Positions 11,022 through 20,249 of a DNA stretch of 64,000 nt are shown piece after piece (within the stretch, counting starts at the first letter, position 1; each line of letters starts with the position of its first letter). The position numbers and the translations under genes are program-made. Source of the stretch: Neoasaia chiangmaiensis (GTDB taxonomy: Bacteria > Pseudomonadota > Alphaproteobacteria > Acetobacterales > Acetobacteraceae). Location of the stretch: NCBI RefSeq assembly GCF_002005465.1, contig NZ_CP014691.1, positions 1,674,001-1,738,000 on the forward strand, given 5' to 3'. The notes beneath the pieces are model-generated. The model was given only the letters and a program-made list of their open reading frames with translations, made no database searches and was not told where the DNA came from.

Positions 11022-11938
11022 TCCCGCATGGGCTGCGGCGGCGCCATCCGCTGCCGTAGCCTCGGCGTCGCGAAATCGAGAAAACAACGCATTTTCAGCG
11101 GCATCTGCCCGCGTGGCACATGCAGCAGGCTGATCGGCACGGGCAATCGTTCGAAGGCTTCCAGAACGATGCGCAGGGCACCGTCGCGGACGGCCTGCGA
11201 CACCTGATAATGCAGCAATTGCGCAAACCCGATGCCCCTGATGGCGGCGGACACGACGGCGTCCGTCGTCGTCACGGACAGTCGGGGCGTCACGCGCACG
11301 TCCGTTACACGCATCCGGCCCTTGCCGCGGAAACGCCAGATCGATGAGGACAGCGGCGTGTCCAGCCCGATGCACGGGAGTCCGGCCAGATCGTCCGGGG
11401 TCGCGGGCATGCCGCCATCGGCCAGCAGCGCGGGACTGGCGCACACCACCGCGCGCATCAGGCCGATGCGTGTCGCCACCATGGAACTGTCAGGCAGCGC
11501 GCCGATCCGCACCGCCATGTCCACATGCGCATCAACCAGATCCAGCGTGTGATCGACCAGGATCAGCCGAACGCGGATATCAGGGAACGCCGCCAGAAAA
11601 TCCGCGACGACCGGCAGCACATGCAAACTCCCGAACATGACCGGCGCGGTGAGCACCAGCTCCCCTCTTGGCAGGGTGAACTCACCGGCCGCGGCCCGTT
11701 CGGCTTCCTCGACCTCATCCAGAATACGCCGTGCCGCCGCGACGTAGGCGATCCCGGCATCCGTCAGGGCGAGCCTGCGGGTGCTGCGCAGCAACAGATG
11801 CGTGCCAAGGCGCGCCTCCAGCGCCGAGATCTTCCGGCTCAACGTCGTCAACGGCACGTTGAGCCCGCGCCCGGCGGCGGAGAGACTGCCGGCATCCACG
11901 ACTGTCACCAGCATCTTCATGGCATCGAGACGATCCAT
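11018..11938 (-). CDS. LysR-family transcriptional regulator
   Basis: A 306-residue regulator with an N-terminal winged helix-turn-helix (residues 1-60, with [20 protein letters not shown]), a linker helix and a LysR substrate-binding domain. It is divergent from an alpha/beta hydrolase gene across 101 bases that hold short palindromes, so it probably controls that gene and itself. The inducer is unknown. It converges on pgm, the two genes sharing a palindromic C-T-A-G at their stop codons. Confidence 0.92.
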
Positions 11939-11945
11939 TCACTCT

Positions 11946-11975
11946 TCCATATTATGGTGGAATGCTTTCCGGAAA
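11946..11975. promoter_or_regulatory. Possible LysR operator region
   Basis: Between the divergent lysR and hydrolase genes there is an 11-bp palindrome CCATATTATGG (11947-11957, T in the centre), nested in a longer dyad TTCCA-N8-TGGAA, and a 10-bp palindrome TTTCCGGAAA (11966-11975). LysR proteins usually bind dyads of this kind in the shared promoter. Assignment is by position and symmetry only. Confidence 0.4.
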
Positions 11976-12039
11976 TACCGGATTATGCCTGAACGCGACA
12001 TGACGCAGGCTGCGTTTCCATACCGATGGAGACGACATC

Positions 12040-12891
12040 ATGGCGCATCAGACCTTTCGAACCGTCGACGTGGACGGGCTGGACATCTTCTATCGCGAAG
12101 CGGGTAACGCCGCGAGACCGACGCTCCTGCTCCTGCATGGCTTCCCGACCGGCAGCTACATGTTCCGCGACCTGATCCCGCTGCTGGCGGACCGCTTCCA
12201 CCTTGTGGCGCCCGACCTGCCGGGATTCGGCCTGTCGGCCATGCCGCCGCGCGCGCAGTTCAGCTACACGTTCGACAATCTGGCACGCGTCGTCTCACGC
12301 TTCACGGAGATCATCGGCCTCCAGCGTTTCGGGCTCTATATCTTCGATTACGGTGCGCCGACCGGCCTGCGCATGGCGTTGCGTCATCCCGAGCGGATCA
12401 CCGGCATCGTCTCGCAGAATGGCAACGCCTATGAGGAAGGCCTGAGCGATGGCTGGGATCCCATTGCACGCTACTGGCGCGATCCGAACGACGCCAACCG
12501 CCAGGCGCTACGCACGTTCCTGACGCCGGATGCCATTCGCTGGCAATATGAACATGGCGTCCACGATATCGCGACCGTCTCGCCGGACGGATACACGCTC
12601 GATGCCGCCTTCATGGCGCGTCCGGGCGCGGATGAGATCCAGCTCGACCTCATGCTCGATTACGCCAGCAACGTGGCACTCTACCCCGATTTCCAGAACT
12701 ATTTCCGGGTGCACCGCCCGCCGTTTCTGGCGATCTGGGGACGGAACGATCCGTTCTTCCTGCCCCCCGGTGCGGAAGCCTACCGTCGCGACCTGCCGGA
12801 TGCCACCGTCCGGCTGCTCGACACCGGGCATTTCGCGCTGGAGACGCACGCGGAGACCATCGCCCGGGCGATCGGCGACAAATTCACATGA
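12040..12891 (+). CDS. Alpha/beta hydrolase, haloalkane dehalogenase/epoxide hydrolase-like
   Basis: A 283-residue alpha/beta-hydrolase. The oxyanion-loop motif is L-H-G-F-P-T near residue 33, and the nucleophile elbow reads I-F-D-Y-G-A-P, so the nucleophile is aspartate, as in haloalkane dehalogenases and epoxide hydrolases rather than serine esterases. The distal acid would be in W-G-R-N-D-P-F-F, and the base histidine in D-T-G-H-F-A-L-E near the C-terminus. The substrate is unknown. It is divergent from a LysR regulator that probably governs it. Confidence 0.88.
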   Translation: MAHQTFRTVDVDGLDIFYREAGNAARPTLLLLHGFPTGSYMFRDLIPLLADRFHLVAPDLPGFGLSAMPPRAQFSYTFDNLARVVSRFTEIIGLQRFGLYIFDYGAPTGLRMALRHPERITGIVSQNGNAYEEGLSDGWDPIARYWRDPNDANRQALRTFLTPDAIRWQYEHGVHDIATVSPDGYTLDAAFMARPGADEIQLDLMLDYASNVALYPDFQNYFRVHRPPFLAIWGRNDPFFLPPGAEAYRRDLPDATVRLLDTGHFALETHAETIARAIGDKFT

Positions 12892-12907
12892 CAGGGCCAG
12901 TCGGCAC

Positions 12908-13954
12908 TCAGCCCAGCAGGCGACCGATCACCTGCGCCGTATAATCCACGACCGGCACGATGCGCCCATAATTCAGGCGCGTCGGGCCGATCACCCCGAT
13001 CGCACCGACGATGCGCTGCGCCTCGTTACGCGCGGGCGCGACCACCATGGAGACGCCGGACATGCCGAACAGGCCGCTCTCCGCACCGATATAGATCCGC
13101 ACGCCTTCCGAATCCTGCGCCAGTTGCAACAGGCGGAGCATCGTCTCCTGTGTTTCCAGCCGCTCGAACAGCATCTGGATCGTGGTCAGCCGTTCGATCT
13201 CCGTGATGTCGGTCAGCAGGTTCCCCTGACCGCGCAGGAATAGCGTGCCGTGGCTTTCGTCCCATGTCGCCAGACCGCTTTCGATGACGTTGGCGGCCAG
13301 CGCATCCAGTTCGTGACGGTCGGCCTGCATCTCCTCGGAAACGCGGGTGCGCAAGGCGGCCAGCGTCAGGTCCCCCAGACGGGCATTGAGGTAATTGCCC
13401 GCCTCCACCAGGGCGGAAGGCGGCACGCCCGGCGGCGTCTCGATCACGCGGTTCTCCACCTGCCCGTTCGCGCCGACGAGGATGACCAGAACGCGCGACG
13501 GGCCGAGCGCCACGAATTCGATATGCTTCAGGGCCGCATCGTTCTTGGGCGCCAGCACCAGCCCGGCCGCGGCGGAGAGGCCGGAGAGCATGGCGGATGC
13601 CTCGCCCAGCATGTCCTGCACGGAGCGCCCGCGCGGTTCGAGCCGCCGGGCGATCTGCTGGCGGTCATCCTCGCTAAGGCCACCGAACTGCAACAACCCG
13701 TCCACGAACAGGCGAACGCCTTTCTCGGTCGGCAGACGCCCGGCTGAGACGTGCGGGCTGAACAGGAGGCCGGCCTGCGTCAGATCCGCCATGACGTTTC
13801 GGATGGTGGCTGGCGAGAGGATGGGTGTCAGCCGCTGCGACAGGGTCCGGCTGCCGACGGGTTCGCCCGTCTCCACATACTGCTCCACGATCTCGCGAAG
13901 GATGGCGGCGGCGCGCGAATCCAGTCCGTGCGAAAGGCCGTTGAGATCGATCAT
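12908..13954 (-). CDS. hrcA: Heat-inducible transcription repressor HrcA
   Basis: HrcA represses chaperone operons by binding CIRCE elements and is itself kept active by GroEL. The 348-residue protein has the N-terminal winged helix (with V-G-S-R-T-L-S-Q-R and L-S-P-A-T-I-R-N-V-M-A-D-L) and the H-V-S-A-G-R-L-P-T-x-K-G segment, then the GAF-like dimerisation domain and the C-terminal P-T-R-L-N-Y segment. No chaperone gene is adjacent and I saw no CIRCE dyad in the window, so its targets lie elsewhere. It is convergent with the hydrolase gene and divergent from the MOSC gene. Confidence 0.95.
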   Translation of the reverse strand: MIDLNGLSHGLDSRAAAILREIVEQYVETGEPVGSRTLSQRLTPILSPATIRNVMADLTQAGLLFSPHVSAGRLPTEKGVRLFVDGLLQFGGLSEDDRQQIARRLEPRGRSVQDMLGEASAMLSGLSAAAGLVLAPKNDAALKHIEFVALGPSRVLVILVGANGQVENRVIETPPGVPPSALVEAGNYLNARLGDLTLAALRTRVSEEMQADRHELDALAANVIESGLATWDESHGTLFLRGQGNLLTDITEIERLTTIQMLFERLETQETMLRLLQLAQDSEGVRIYIGAESGLFGMSGVSMVVAPARNEAQRIVGAIGVIGPTRLNYGRIVPVVDYTAQVIGRLLG

Positions 13955-14109
13955 GGCGTGGTTGCTCCCGCGACGGTGGCATTGCGACTGTTACACGATA
14001 ATATAGGCGGCAATCCTGCCTTAAACGAGACGCGCGCCGGATCGTCTTGCGCGCCGATGCGTTCATCCCTGCTCTTCCCGCTTCATCCGCCTTCGTCGAG
14101 AGAGTTTTC

Positions 14110-14928
14110 ATGCCACGCGTCGCGGCCGTTCATATCTATCCCGTCAAAAGCCTTCACCGAATTTCTCCCGACCATCTGGACCTGCGCCCCTGGGGGCCGG
14201 AAGGCGACCGGCGCTGGCTGGTGACCGACCCGGACGGCAACTTCATCTCCCAGCGCGAATGCAGCGCCATGGCGTTAATCACGCCGACCCCCACCGCCCT
14301 CGGCCTGACGCTCTCCCGCCGTGACATGGCGGATTGCGTGGTGCGACGACCCAACGACCATGCCCATCGGCGCCACGTGCGCGTCTGGGGCGACTGGATG
14401 GAAGCACGCGAGGCCAGCCAGCGGGCCGGAGAATGGCTGAGCGCGGCGCTGGGACGCCCCGCCCGCCTGGCCTACATGGACACGCCGGAAGCCGCGCGTA
14501 TCCGCGATGTCGGCGGTCAGGCGAACCCGGTTTCCTTCGCGGACGAATACCCGATCCTGATCGCCAATGTGGCGTCGCTCGACGACCTCAACACCCGGCT
14601 GGACGAAAAGCTGCCGATGACACGCTTCCGCCCTAACATCGTGGCGGAGGATGCCGAGGCATGGGAGGAGGACGGCTGGCGACGCATCCGCATCGGCGAG
14701 GCGATCCTGCGCGTCGTCAGCCCCTGCGCGCGCTGCGGCATCACCTCGGTCGATCAGGAAACGGGCGAAATCCGTGACAGGAAGCAGCCGCTGGCCGCGC
14801 TGGCCAGCTTCCGTCGCGGACATGGCGGCGTGATGTTCGCGCAGAACGCCACCATCGAAACGCCGGGCCGAATCGCACCCGGCGATACCATCGAAATTCT
14901 CGAACGCGGTGAATCGAATCTGGGTTGA
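14110..14928 (+). CDS. MOSC domain protein (YcbX-like)
   Basis: A 272-residue protein with the N-terminal MOSC beta-barrel domain ([12 protein letters not shown] near residue 3) and a C-terminal MOSC domain with the signature S-P-C-A-R-C-G-I-T, whose cysteine is proposed to carry sulfur or bind molybdenum cofactor. Relatives such as YcbX and mARC detoxify N-hydroxylated compounds or handle the molybdenum cofactor. There is no C-terminal ferredoxin domain as found in YcbX (369 residues). The ATG at 14110 was chosen because family homology starts there. It stands between hrcA and rph, which are often direct neighbours in alphaproteobacteria. Confidence 0.88.
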   Translation: MPRVAAVHIYPVKSLHRISPDHLDLRPWGPEGDRRWLVTDPDGNFISQRECSAMALITPTPTALGLTLSRRDMADCVVRRPNDHAHRRHVRVWGDWMEAREASQRAGEWLSAALGRPARLAYMDTPEAARIRDVGGQANPVSFADEYPILIANVASLDDLNTRLDEKLPMTRFRPNIVAEDAEAWEEDGWRRIRIGEAILRVVSPCARCGITSVDQETGEIRDRKQPLAALASFRRGHGGVMFAQNATIETPGRIAPGDTIEILERGESNLG

Positions 14929-15052
14929 TCGCTTCGGATATGGCAGGCCGATTCCAATCCACGAACTGTCCCGCTCGTTCCTCGACTGGACTGGCGGTTC
15001 CGGACGCGTGGCGTTAAGCGTGCCACACCTGACGAACCGACAAGGACCTTCC

Positions 15053-15778
15053 ATGACCCGCCCTTCCGGCCGTGCCGCCGATGAAAACCGCGCCGTCAGC
15101 ATCGAACTCGGCTACGCACGCCATGCCGAGGGTTCCGCGCTGATCCGGATGGGCGGGACGGAGGTGCTGTGCACGGCGTCGATCGAGTACCGCGTGCCGC
15201 CCTTCCTGCGGGGCAAGGGACAGGGCTGGATCACGGCGGAATATGGCATGCTGCCCCGTGCCACACATGCGCGCGGCAATCGGGAAGCCGCGAAGGGCAG
15301 GCAGTCCGGTCGCACGCACGAGATCCAGCGCCTGATCGCCCGGGCGCTGCGTGCTGCTGTCGATCTGAAGGCTTTGGGTGAAATGACGATCACGCTGGAT
15401 TGCGATGTCCTGAACGCCGATGGCGGCACGCGCTGCGCCTCGATCACCGGCGCATGGGTGGCGCTCGCGGCGGCGCTCGACAAGCAGCAGAAGGCCGGCA
15501 AGCTGAAACGATCTCCCTTGATAGCGCAGATTGCGGCGATTTCCTGCGGTCTGACGGCCGCCGGGGCGGTACTGGATCTGGACTACATCGAGGACAGCAG
15601 TGCGCAGGCGGACGCCAATTTCGTTCTGACGGCCGAAGGCGGCATCGTCGAAATTCAGGGCACGGCGGAAACCGCCCCCTTCTCCGAGACGGCGTTCACC
15701 GAACTGCTGCGTCTGGCGCGATGCGGTACTGCCGCGCTTTTCGTGGCACAACGTCAGGCTCTGGAGGGCCTGTCATGA
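15053..15778 (+). CDS. rph: Ribonuclease PH
   Basis: A phosphorolytic 3'-5' exoribonuclease that trims tRNA 3' ends. The 241-residue length fits the family (about 238). It begins M-T-R-P-S-G-R and has the conserved segments G-x-T-E-V-L-C-T-A-S, [20 protein letters not shown]-x-E-I-Q-R-L-I and the [12 protein letters not shown] region with the metal-binding aspartates. The frame is open upstream, but the ATG at 15053 has AAGGA six bases before it. Its stop overlaps the rdgB start (ATGA), implying translational coupling. Confidence 0.97.
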   Translation: MTRPSGRAADENRAVSIELGYARHAEGSALIRMGGTEVLCTASIEYRVPPFLRGKGQGWITAEYGMLPRATHARGNREAAKGRQSGRTHEIQRLIARALRAAVDLKALGEMTITLDCDVLNADGGTRCASITGAWVALAAALDKQQKAGKLKRSPLIAQIAAISCGLTAAGAVLDLDYIEDSSAQADANFVLTAEGGIVEIQGTAETAPFSETAFTELLRLARCGTAALFVAQRQALEGLS

Positions 15779-16380
15779 AGTCCGATCGTCGTCTGGCGCG
15801 TGGCGCGCGTATCGTCCTTGCCAGCCATAACAAGGGAAAGCTGGCCGAATTCGCCGCGCTGCTGAAGGAGAGCGGCATCACAGTCGTATCCGCCGCGGAC
15901 ATGAACCTGCCGGAACCCGACGAGACCGCGGACAGTTTCGAAGGCAACGCCGCGATCAAGGCGCTGGCGGCGGCAAGGGCGACCGGCCTGCCGGCACTGG
16001 CGGATGATTCCGGCTTCTGCGTTGCCGCGCTGGATGGCCGCCCCGGCGTCTATTCCGCACGATGGGGCGGCCCGGAACGGGATTTCGATGCCGCCATGGC
16101 GCGGGTGAATGTCGAGATCGGCACCGACCCCGACCGGCGCGCGGCATTCGTTGCCGTGCTTTGCCTCGCCTGGCCCGATGGCACGACGCATACGGTCGAG
16201 GGCCGTTGCGACGGCCACGCCGTCTGGCCGCCGCGCGGTGAGCATGGTCATGGCTACGATCCGATTTTCGTACCGGAAGGCGAGACGCGCTCATTCGCGG
16301 AGATGAGCGGCCCGGAGAAAAACGCCATCAGTCATCGTGGCCGGGCGCTGGAGCGGTTCCTTGCGGAGTGTGTCGCCTAG
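15775..16380 (+). CDS. rdgB: Non-canonical purine NTP pyrophosphatase (RdgB/HAM1)
   Basis: Hydrolyses ITP, dITP and XTP to monophosphates and so keeps damaged purines out of nucleic acids. The 201-residue protein has the family signatures: [10 protein letters not shown] near the N-terminus, the L-A-D-D-S-G-F segment with catalytic aspartate, P-G-V-Y-S-A-R-W-G, and H-G-Y-D-P-I-F. It starts inside the rph stop codon (ATGA overlap). Its stop codon TAG is made of two target bases plus the first base of an IS630 element; without the element it would be TAA, so the protein is intact. Confidence 0.96.
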   Translation: MKSDRRLARGARIVLASHNKGKLAEFAALLKESGITVVSAADMNLPEPDETADSFEGNAAIKALAAARATGLPALADDSGFCVAALDGRPGVYSARWGGPERDFDAAMARVNVEIGTDPDRRAAFVAVLCLAWPDGTTHTVEGRCDGHAVWPPRGEHGHGYDPIFVPEGETRSFAEMSGPEKNAISHRGRALERFLAECVA

Positions 16381-17422
16381 AGCCGTTCCACGTTAATCCG
16401 GTTCATATCCTGCTGCTTTGAAGAAATTGGTGCATTCGTCTGGTGTGAAGGCCTGAAGCACGTCTCCGACGGCATTCCAGAGTGCCGTGACGGTTCGTTC
16501 CGCCCTGCTGCGCAAAAGGGATTTGAGTTTGGAGAACGCCCTCTCGATCGGATTGAAGTCCGGGCTGTAGGGCGGCAGGAACACCATCGATGCTCCTGCC
16601 TGTTCGACGGCCCGACGGGCGCCCGGCATCCGGTGGGCGGGCAGGTTGTCGAGGATGACGATGTCGCCCGGTCGCAGGGCCGGCACGAGCACGCGCTCGA
16701 CATAGGTCTGGAACACGGCACCGTTCATCGCCCCGTCATGCACAAAGGGTGCTGTCAGGCCCGTGGTGCGCAGCGCCCCGGTGAAGGTCGTCGTTTTCCA
16801 GTGCCCGTGAGGCACGCCCGAGCGGCATCGTTCGCCGCGCAAGGCGCGTCCCCGCAGCCTGGCCATCTTCGTCGACAGGCTGGTCTCGTCGATGAAGACC
16901 AGCCGCTCCGGGTCGAGATCGGGCTGCGCGTCAAACCAGTCCTCGCGCCGTTTCAGGACGTCGGGACGTTCCTGCTCCAGTGCATGGGCGGTCTTTTTTT
17001 GAACGTCCAGCCGCGCTGACGCAGCCACCGGCTGAGCATGCTGCGCCCGATCTCGACCGCATGCGCCTCGTGCAACCGCGCCGCCATCTCCACCCGCGTG
17101 ATATCCCGGCGTGCTTCAATCAGCCCGAAGATGAAGGCCGCGTGGACATCCAGACGGGAGCCGCGCGGTTTGCCCTGACGGCGCGCCGTCCGCTCGCCCG
17201 TCTCGCGCTCTCGCCGCAGCCACCGGATCGCGGTAGCGATCCCGACATTGAACCGCGCCGCAGCCGCCCGGGCCGAAAGGCCGGACGCTCCCGCCGCCAG
17301 AACACGCACCCGCAGATCGTCACCATATGCCCAAGACATCGCCCTCTCCCTCAACAGAAAGGGTGAATCACAACCCACGCTCTTCGTCATCCCCCACGAT
17401 TCATAGTTCAATGGACGCACTC
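16380..17422 (-). mobile_element. IS630-family insertion sequence
   Basis: The element is about 1043 bp. It is flanked by the TA dinucleotide at 16378-16379 and again at 17423-17424, the target duplication of IS630/Tc1/mariner elements. Both ends begin G-A-G and share imperfect terminal repeats (left GAGCCGTTCCA, right GAGTGCGTCCA read inward). It carries one transposase gene split in two frames over an A7 run. The insertion falls at the stop codon of rdgB and also at the stop codon of the opposing methyltransferase-like gene, leaving both reading frames whole. Confidence 0.88.
16393..17339 (-). CDS. IS630-family transposase, two frames joined by -1 frameshift
   Basis: Frame one (from the ATG at 17339) encodes the helix-turn-helix DNA-binding half with a winged-helix IS630 N-terminus. 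Frame two (to the stop at 16393) encodes the DDE catalytic half, with V-F-I-D-E-T-S, V-I-L-D-N-L-P-A-H-R and S-P-D-F-N-P-I-E carrying the three acidic residues. The frames overlap around seven consecutive A residues (17000-16994 on the minus strand) followed by G, a typical slippery site. A -1 shift there gives one protein of about 315 residues. All catalytic motifs are kept, so the element may be active. Confidence 0.88.
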
Positions 17423-18057
17423 TAAGAAATATTTTTTATACTTCTTCTGTCAAAATACTTACCACTCTCAAAAACTATTAAGCCATCATAAATATGAATG
17501 CCACAGAATTTTTCACTGAACGCATTTGGAGGAATATCTTGACCTGTGTGACACGCATGGAGTTCATCAATAAGAGATTTAGTATATTCAATGAATGTAT
17601 TTTCTCTCAGCAAACCCCCTTCATAGTTTCTCCAATACGATGTATAAACGTCCTCTACGAAATATAAACCATTGTGTGATAAAGTTTTAGAAAATATTTC
17701 GAAGTTTTTTATTGTGTCATTCGGCATATGAGATCCATCATCTATTACTATATCAGGACAACCAAATTCTAAGAATAAATTCTCTCTAAAATGCTTGTCA
17801 TCAATATTACCTTCTCGACAAAAAATTTGATTGCCATTATAGTCAGATTCTGTGATGCACACAATGATTGAAAACCCTCCTAAATATTTCCTCCACATTT
17901 CGGCTTGAGCTAAGGAATGATCGCCATCTATTATGAGAAATAATCTACACGGATTATTTTTATATTTGTGAAGGTACCTTTCGTAAATAGAAAAATACTG
18001 TGCGTTCTTTTCTATCTCGCCTATGGACACATTCTTAAAGGCTTCATAAAGACTCAT
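17422..18057 (-). CDS. Class I methyltransferase-like protein with altered cofactor motif
   Basis: A 211-residue protein resembling the sugar O-methyltransferase group related to demethylmacrocin O-methyltransferase. The segments D-I-V-I-D-D-G-S-H, S-H-N-G-L-Y-F-V-E-D-V-Y-T-S-Y-W and a following Y-E-G-G-L are characteristic. However, the place where these enzymes carry a glycine-rich SAM loop reads L-F-L-I-I-D-G-D-H-S-L-A-Q-A-E-M-W, so cofactor binding may be changed or lost. The gene is strongly AT-rich compared with flanking genes. It is 11 bases downstream of the GT61 gene and its stop codon abuts the IS element. A role in modifying a surface glycan is inferred from its neighbours. Confidence 0.65.
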   Translation of the reverse strand: MSLYEAFKNVSIGEIEKNAQYFSIYERYLHKYKNNPCRLFLIIDGDHSLAQAEMWRKYLGGFSIIVCITESDYNGNQIFCREGNIDDKHFRENLFLEFGCPDIVIDDGSHMPNDTIKNFEIFSKTLSHNGLYFVEDVYTSYWRNYEGGLLRENTFIEYTKSLIDELHACHTGQDIPPNAFSEKFCGIHIYDGLIVFESGKYFDRRSIKNIS

Positions 18058-18068
18058 TTTATATCCTA

Positions 18069-19094
18069 TTATATTATAGATAGAATTTCTTCAGCTACCA
18101 TTTTTGGATTCTCAATTACACTGTAGGAATTGAAGCCATTCCTATTCTCGAATTGCTGAGTTCCGGTCGTAGGAAAAAAATATCTACTGTTATTTTTCGC
18201 TATTTTATCGACAAGGAGGAAATTGCTATTGAGCAGATCGTTAGGAAGAATGCAAAAAATGTCATTTTCTCGCCCCGAGAAGGCGCTCACATGAAAAGCT
18301 GATGACGATGTTCCAATTACAACGCGCCTCTCTCGAAATAATTTTATCTGATCACTAAGAGAAAGAGTTTCTGGAGCCACAATATCTACATTGGCTCGCC
18401 TGAAAACATCAATGATCTCATTTTCATTTCCAATTTTTGTAACTCCTCCTCCCATAAGATGCTTACTCAGATAAACGGGGCGGTCAATATTATTTACCGT
18501 TGCGCCCTTCACCAATATATCACCGATACTTCGACACATTTGCCCATATACTCTATGAACATAATTTTGCTCTTCAAATGATGGTCGAGGAATTGTGATA
18601 TGTTTAATTCTTACTGGTCTATCGAAGGTCGCCAGCTTGCTCTGGTTTATACCAACTGCATTCCAAAGTTGCATGCGATAATCAATATCAAACCAATTGC
18701 TGATTGGTCCATGACTATGGAAAATTACTGGCGAAGTAATATTTGTATATTCCAAGCACCACAATCTTGCTAATGAAGTAATTATAAAATGACCGAAATG
18801 ATTTATTACCTGTCCGCCATAAATATAGTGATCCTCTGGCGCATACGGAATGTCATCGATCTTTAGTTCTGTCATTCCATTATCACATACAAGACGTCGA
18901 TCAGGACCACGACAATACGCCGAAGCATCAATTAACGTACCATTTTTTGAAAAAATTCCCCAATGCCGATCGTGATCCAGATGTACTTTTTCGGCAAAAG
19001 GCACAAATATAACATCAAAGTGATCCTCCATTATAGGTAGTGACTGCACAAGATGACTTTTTCCCCATACTGTTTTAATATTACGAAGTATCAT
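18069..19094 (-). CDS. Glycosyltransferase family 61-like protein
   Basis: A 341-residue protein with the pattern of DUF563/GT61 glycosyltransferases: N-H-F-G-H-F-I-I-T-S-L-A-R near residue 97, R-P-V-Y-L-S-K after the middle, and the C-terminal nucleotide-sugar-binding region V-I-G-T-S-S-S-A-F-H-V-S-A-F. Such enzymes build capsule or lipopolysaccharide chains. There is no signal peptide. Codon use is AT-rich, unlike the host genes. It is transcribed with the methyltransferase-like gene and divergent from the export permease (218 AT-rich bases between the starts, likely a shared promoter region). Confidence 0.75.
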   Translation of the reverse strand: MILRNIKTVWGKSHLVQSLPIMEDHFDVIFVPFAEKVHLDHDRHWGIFSKNGTLIDASAYCRGPDRRLVCDNGMTELKIDDIPYAPEDHYIYGGQVINHFGHFIITSLARLWCLEYTNITSPVIFHSHGPISNWFDIDYRMQLWNAVGINQSKLATFDRPVRIKHITIPRPSFEEQNYVHRVYGQMCRSIGDILVKGATVNNIDRPVYLSKHLMGGGVTKIGNENEIIDVFRRANVDIVAPETLSLSDQIKLFRERRVVIGTSSSAFHVSAFSGRENDIFCILPNDLLNSNFLLVDKIAKNNSRYFFPTTGTQQFENRNGFNSYSVIENPKMVAEEILSII

Positions 19095-19312
19095 CTGATT
19101 TTCATTAATCTCTATGTTTAATAAGTTTCATCCCTTGTCATTCATAGACAGAGGGCATCGATCAGTCATGGCTATATCACATTGAGTTTGCTATCCAGTT
19201 CATTTAGCAAAAAAAGGGTAAGGCTTCTTTTCTGAGGCGAAAACTCTGCACTTAATCAGGAAGGTCAAGACGACCTTACATAACCAAGGAAAACAGAAGG
19301 TTAGATGTTTAA

Positions 19313-20104
19313 ATGAGTTCTCCAAGAAAAATCTGGGCCTCTCTTCGATTACAGATAATTGTAATCAGCGCGCTCATGCTTCGGGAACTTCATACCCGCT
19401 TTGGTAGAGAAAACCTCGGATATCTGTGGATTATCGGAGAACCTATTCTATTCTGCGCGGGTGTTGCCATCGCTTGGACTGCCATACGCCCGGCACATGA
19501 ACATGGATTGCAGACGACAGCAGTTGTTGTGACAGGATATGTACCACTTACAATGTGGCGCCATTGCCTGATGGTCTCAATAAGAGCCTTCGAAGCCAAC
19601 GGCAGTCTTTTGTTTCACCGTCAGGTCACTCCATTGGATATCATTTTGTCTCGAAGCTTGCTAGAGATAAGCGGAACGCTAATAGCCGGCTTGATAGTGT
19701 GTTACGGGGCGATTTTACTTGGCTATATGCTCCCACCTCAAAATTGGGCGCTTTTGTACACAGGACTTATCTATCAATGCTTTTTTTCTTTTGCGACGGC
19801 GTTACTTGTCGCCTCTTTAAGCCAACGGTCGGAAATTGTAGAGAAATCAGTAAGTGTATTCTCTTATCTTTCTTTGCCTTTCTCAGGCGCCTTTTCCCTA
19901 TGCAGTTGGCTTCCAGAACCTGCAAGAAAGTTTCTTCTATGGTCGCCATCCGTAAACAATATCGAAATGATTCGGGGGGGGCAATTTGGAGACACGATAC
20001 ACCCTTATTACAATATGCTATATGATGCATATATAACCTTCTTCCTTGTACTTATTGGCCTTTCCCTTACGTTGAGAGTTCGGAAATTTATAACAATACA
20101 GTGA
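19313..20104 (+). CDS. ABC-2 type polysaccharide export permease (KpsM/CtrC-like)
   Basis: A 263-residue inner-membrane permease with six predicted membrane helices. The N-terminal M-L-R-E-L-H-T-R-F-G-R-E-N-L-G-Y-L-W-I-I-G-E-P segment is the family signature of capsule and O-antigen exporters. It would move an undecaprenyl- or phospholipid-linked glycan across the inner membrane with an ATP-binding partner, but no such ATPase gene is beside it. The gene is AT-rich like the two genes it faces. It lacks an adjacent polysaccharide co-polymerase too. Either partners are supplied from elsewhere or this is a remnant of a larger locus. Confidence 0.85.
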   Translation: MSSPRKIWASLRLQIIVISALMLRELHTRFGRENLGYLWIIGEPILFCAGVAIAWTAIRPAHEHGLQTTAVVVTGYVPLTMWRHCLMVSIRAFEANGSLLFHRQVTPLDIILSRSLLEISGTLIAGLIVCYGAILLGYMLPPQNWALLYTGLIYQCFFSFATALLVASLSQRSEIVEKSVSVFSYLSLPFSGAFSLCSWLPEPARKFLLWSPSVNNIEMIRGGQFGDTIHPYYNMLYDAYITFFLVLIGLSLTLRVRKFITIQ

Positions 20105-20125
20105 TTATTCACTATATTGTTATAA
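20088..20125 (+). terminator. Long AT-rich hairpin over the end of the permease gene
   Basis: Positions 20088-20104 and 20109-20125 form a 17-bp inverted repeat with one mismatch and a 4-base T-T-A-T loop. The stop codon (20102-20104) lies at the top of the left arm. The stem is AT-rich and there is no T-run after it, so it is unlike a standard terminator; it may act as a two-way terminator or be a protein site. Confidence 0.55.
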
Positions 20126-20249
20126 CCTTCGATATCAGCAAGGAATGCGTTTGAGAAAAATTTCTTATGCTGGCGCTTTATTGCAGGGAGAACCTTTATA
20201 ATAACCCTCGATCATTACAGTTGCCCATTGACCAGAGTAGCCATAAACC

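Noticed and set aside
12908-14109. CIRCE operator near hrcA
   Set aside because: No nine-base inverted repeat with a nine-base spacer of the CIRCE type was seen upstream of hrcA.
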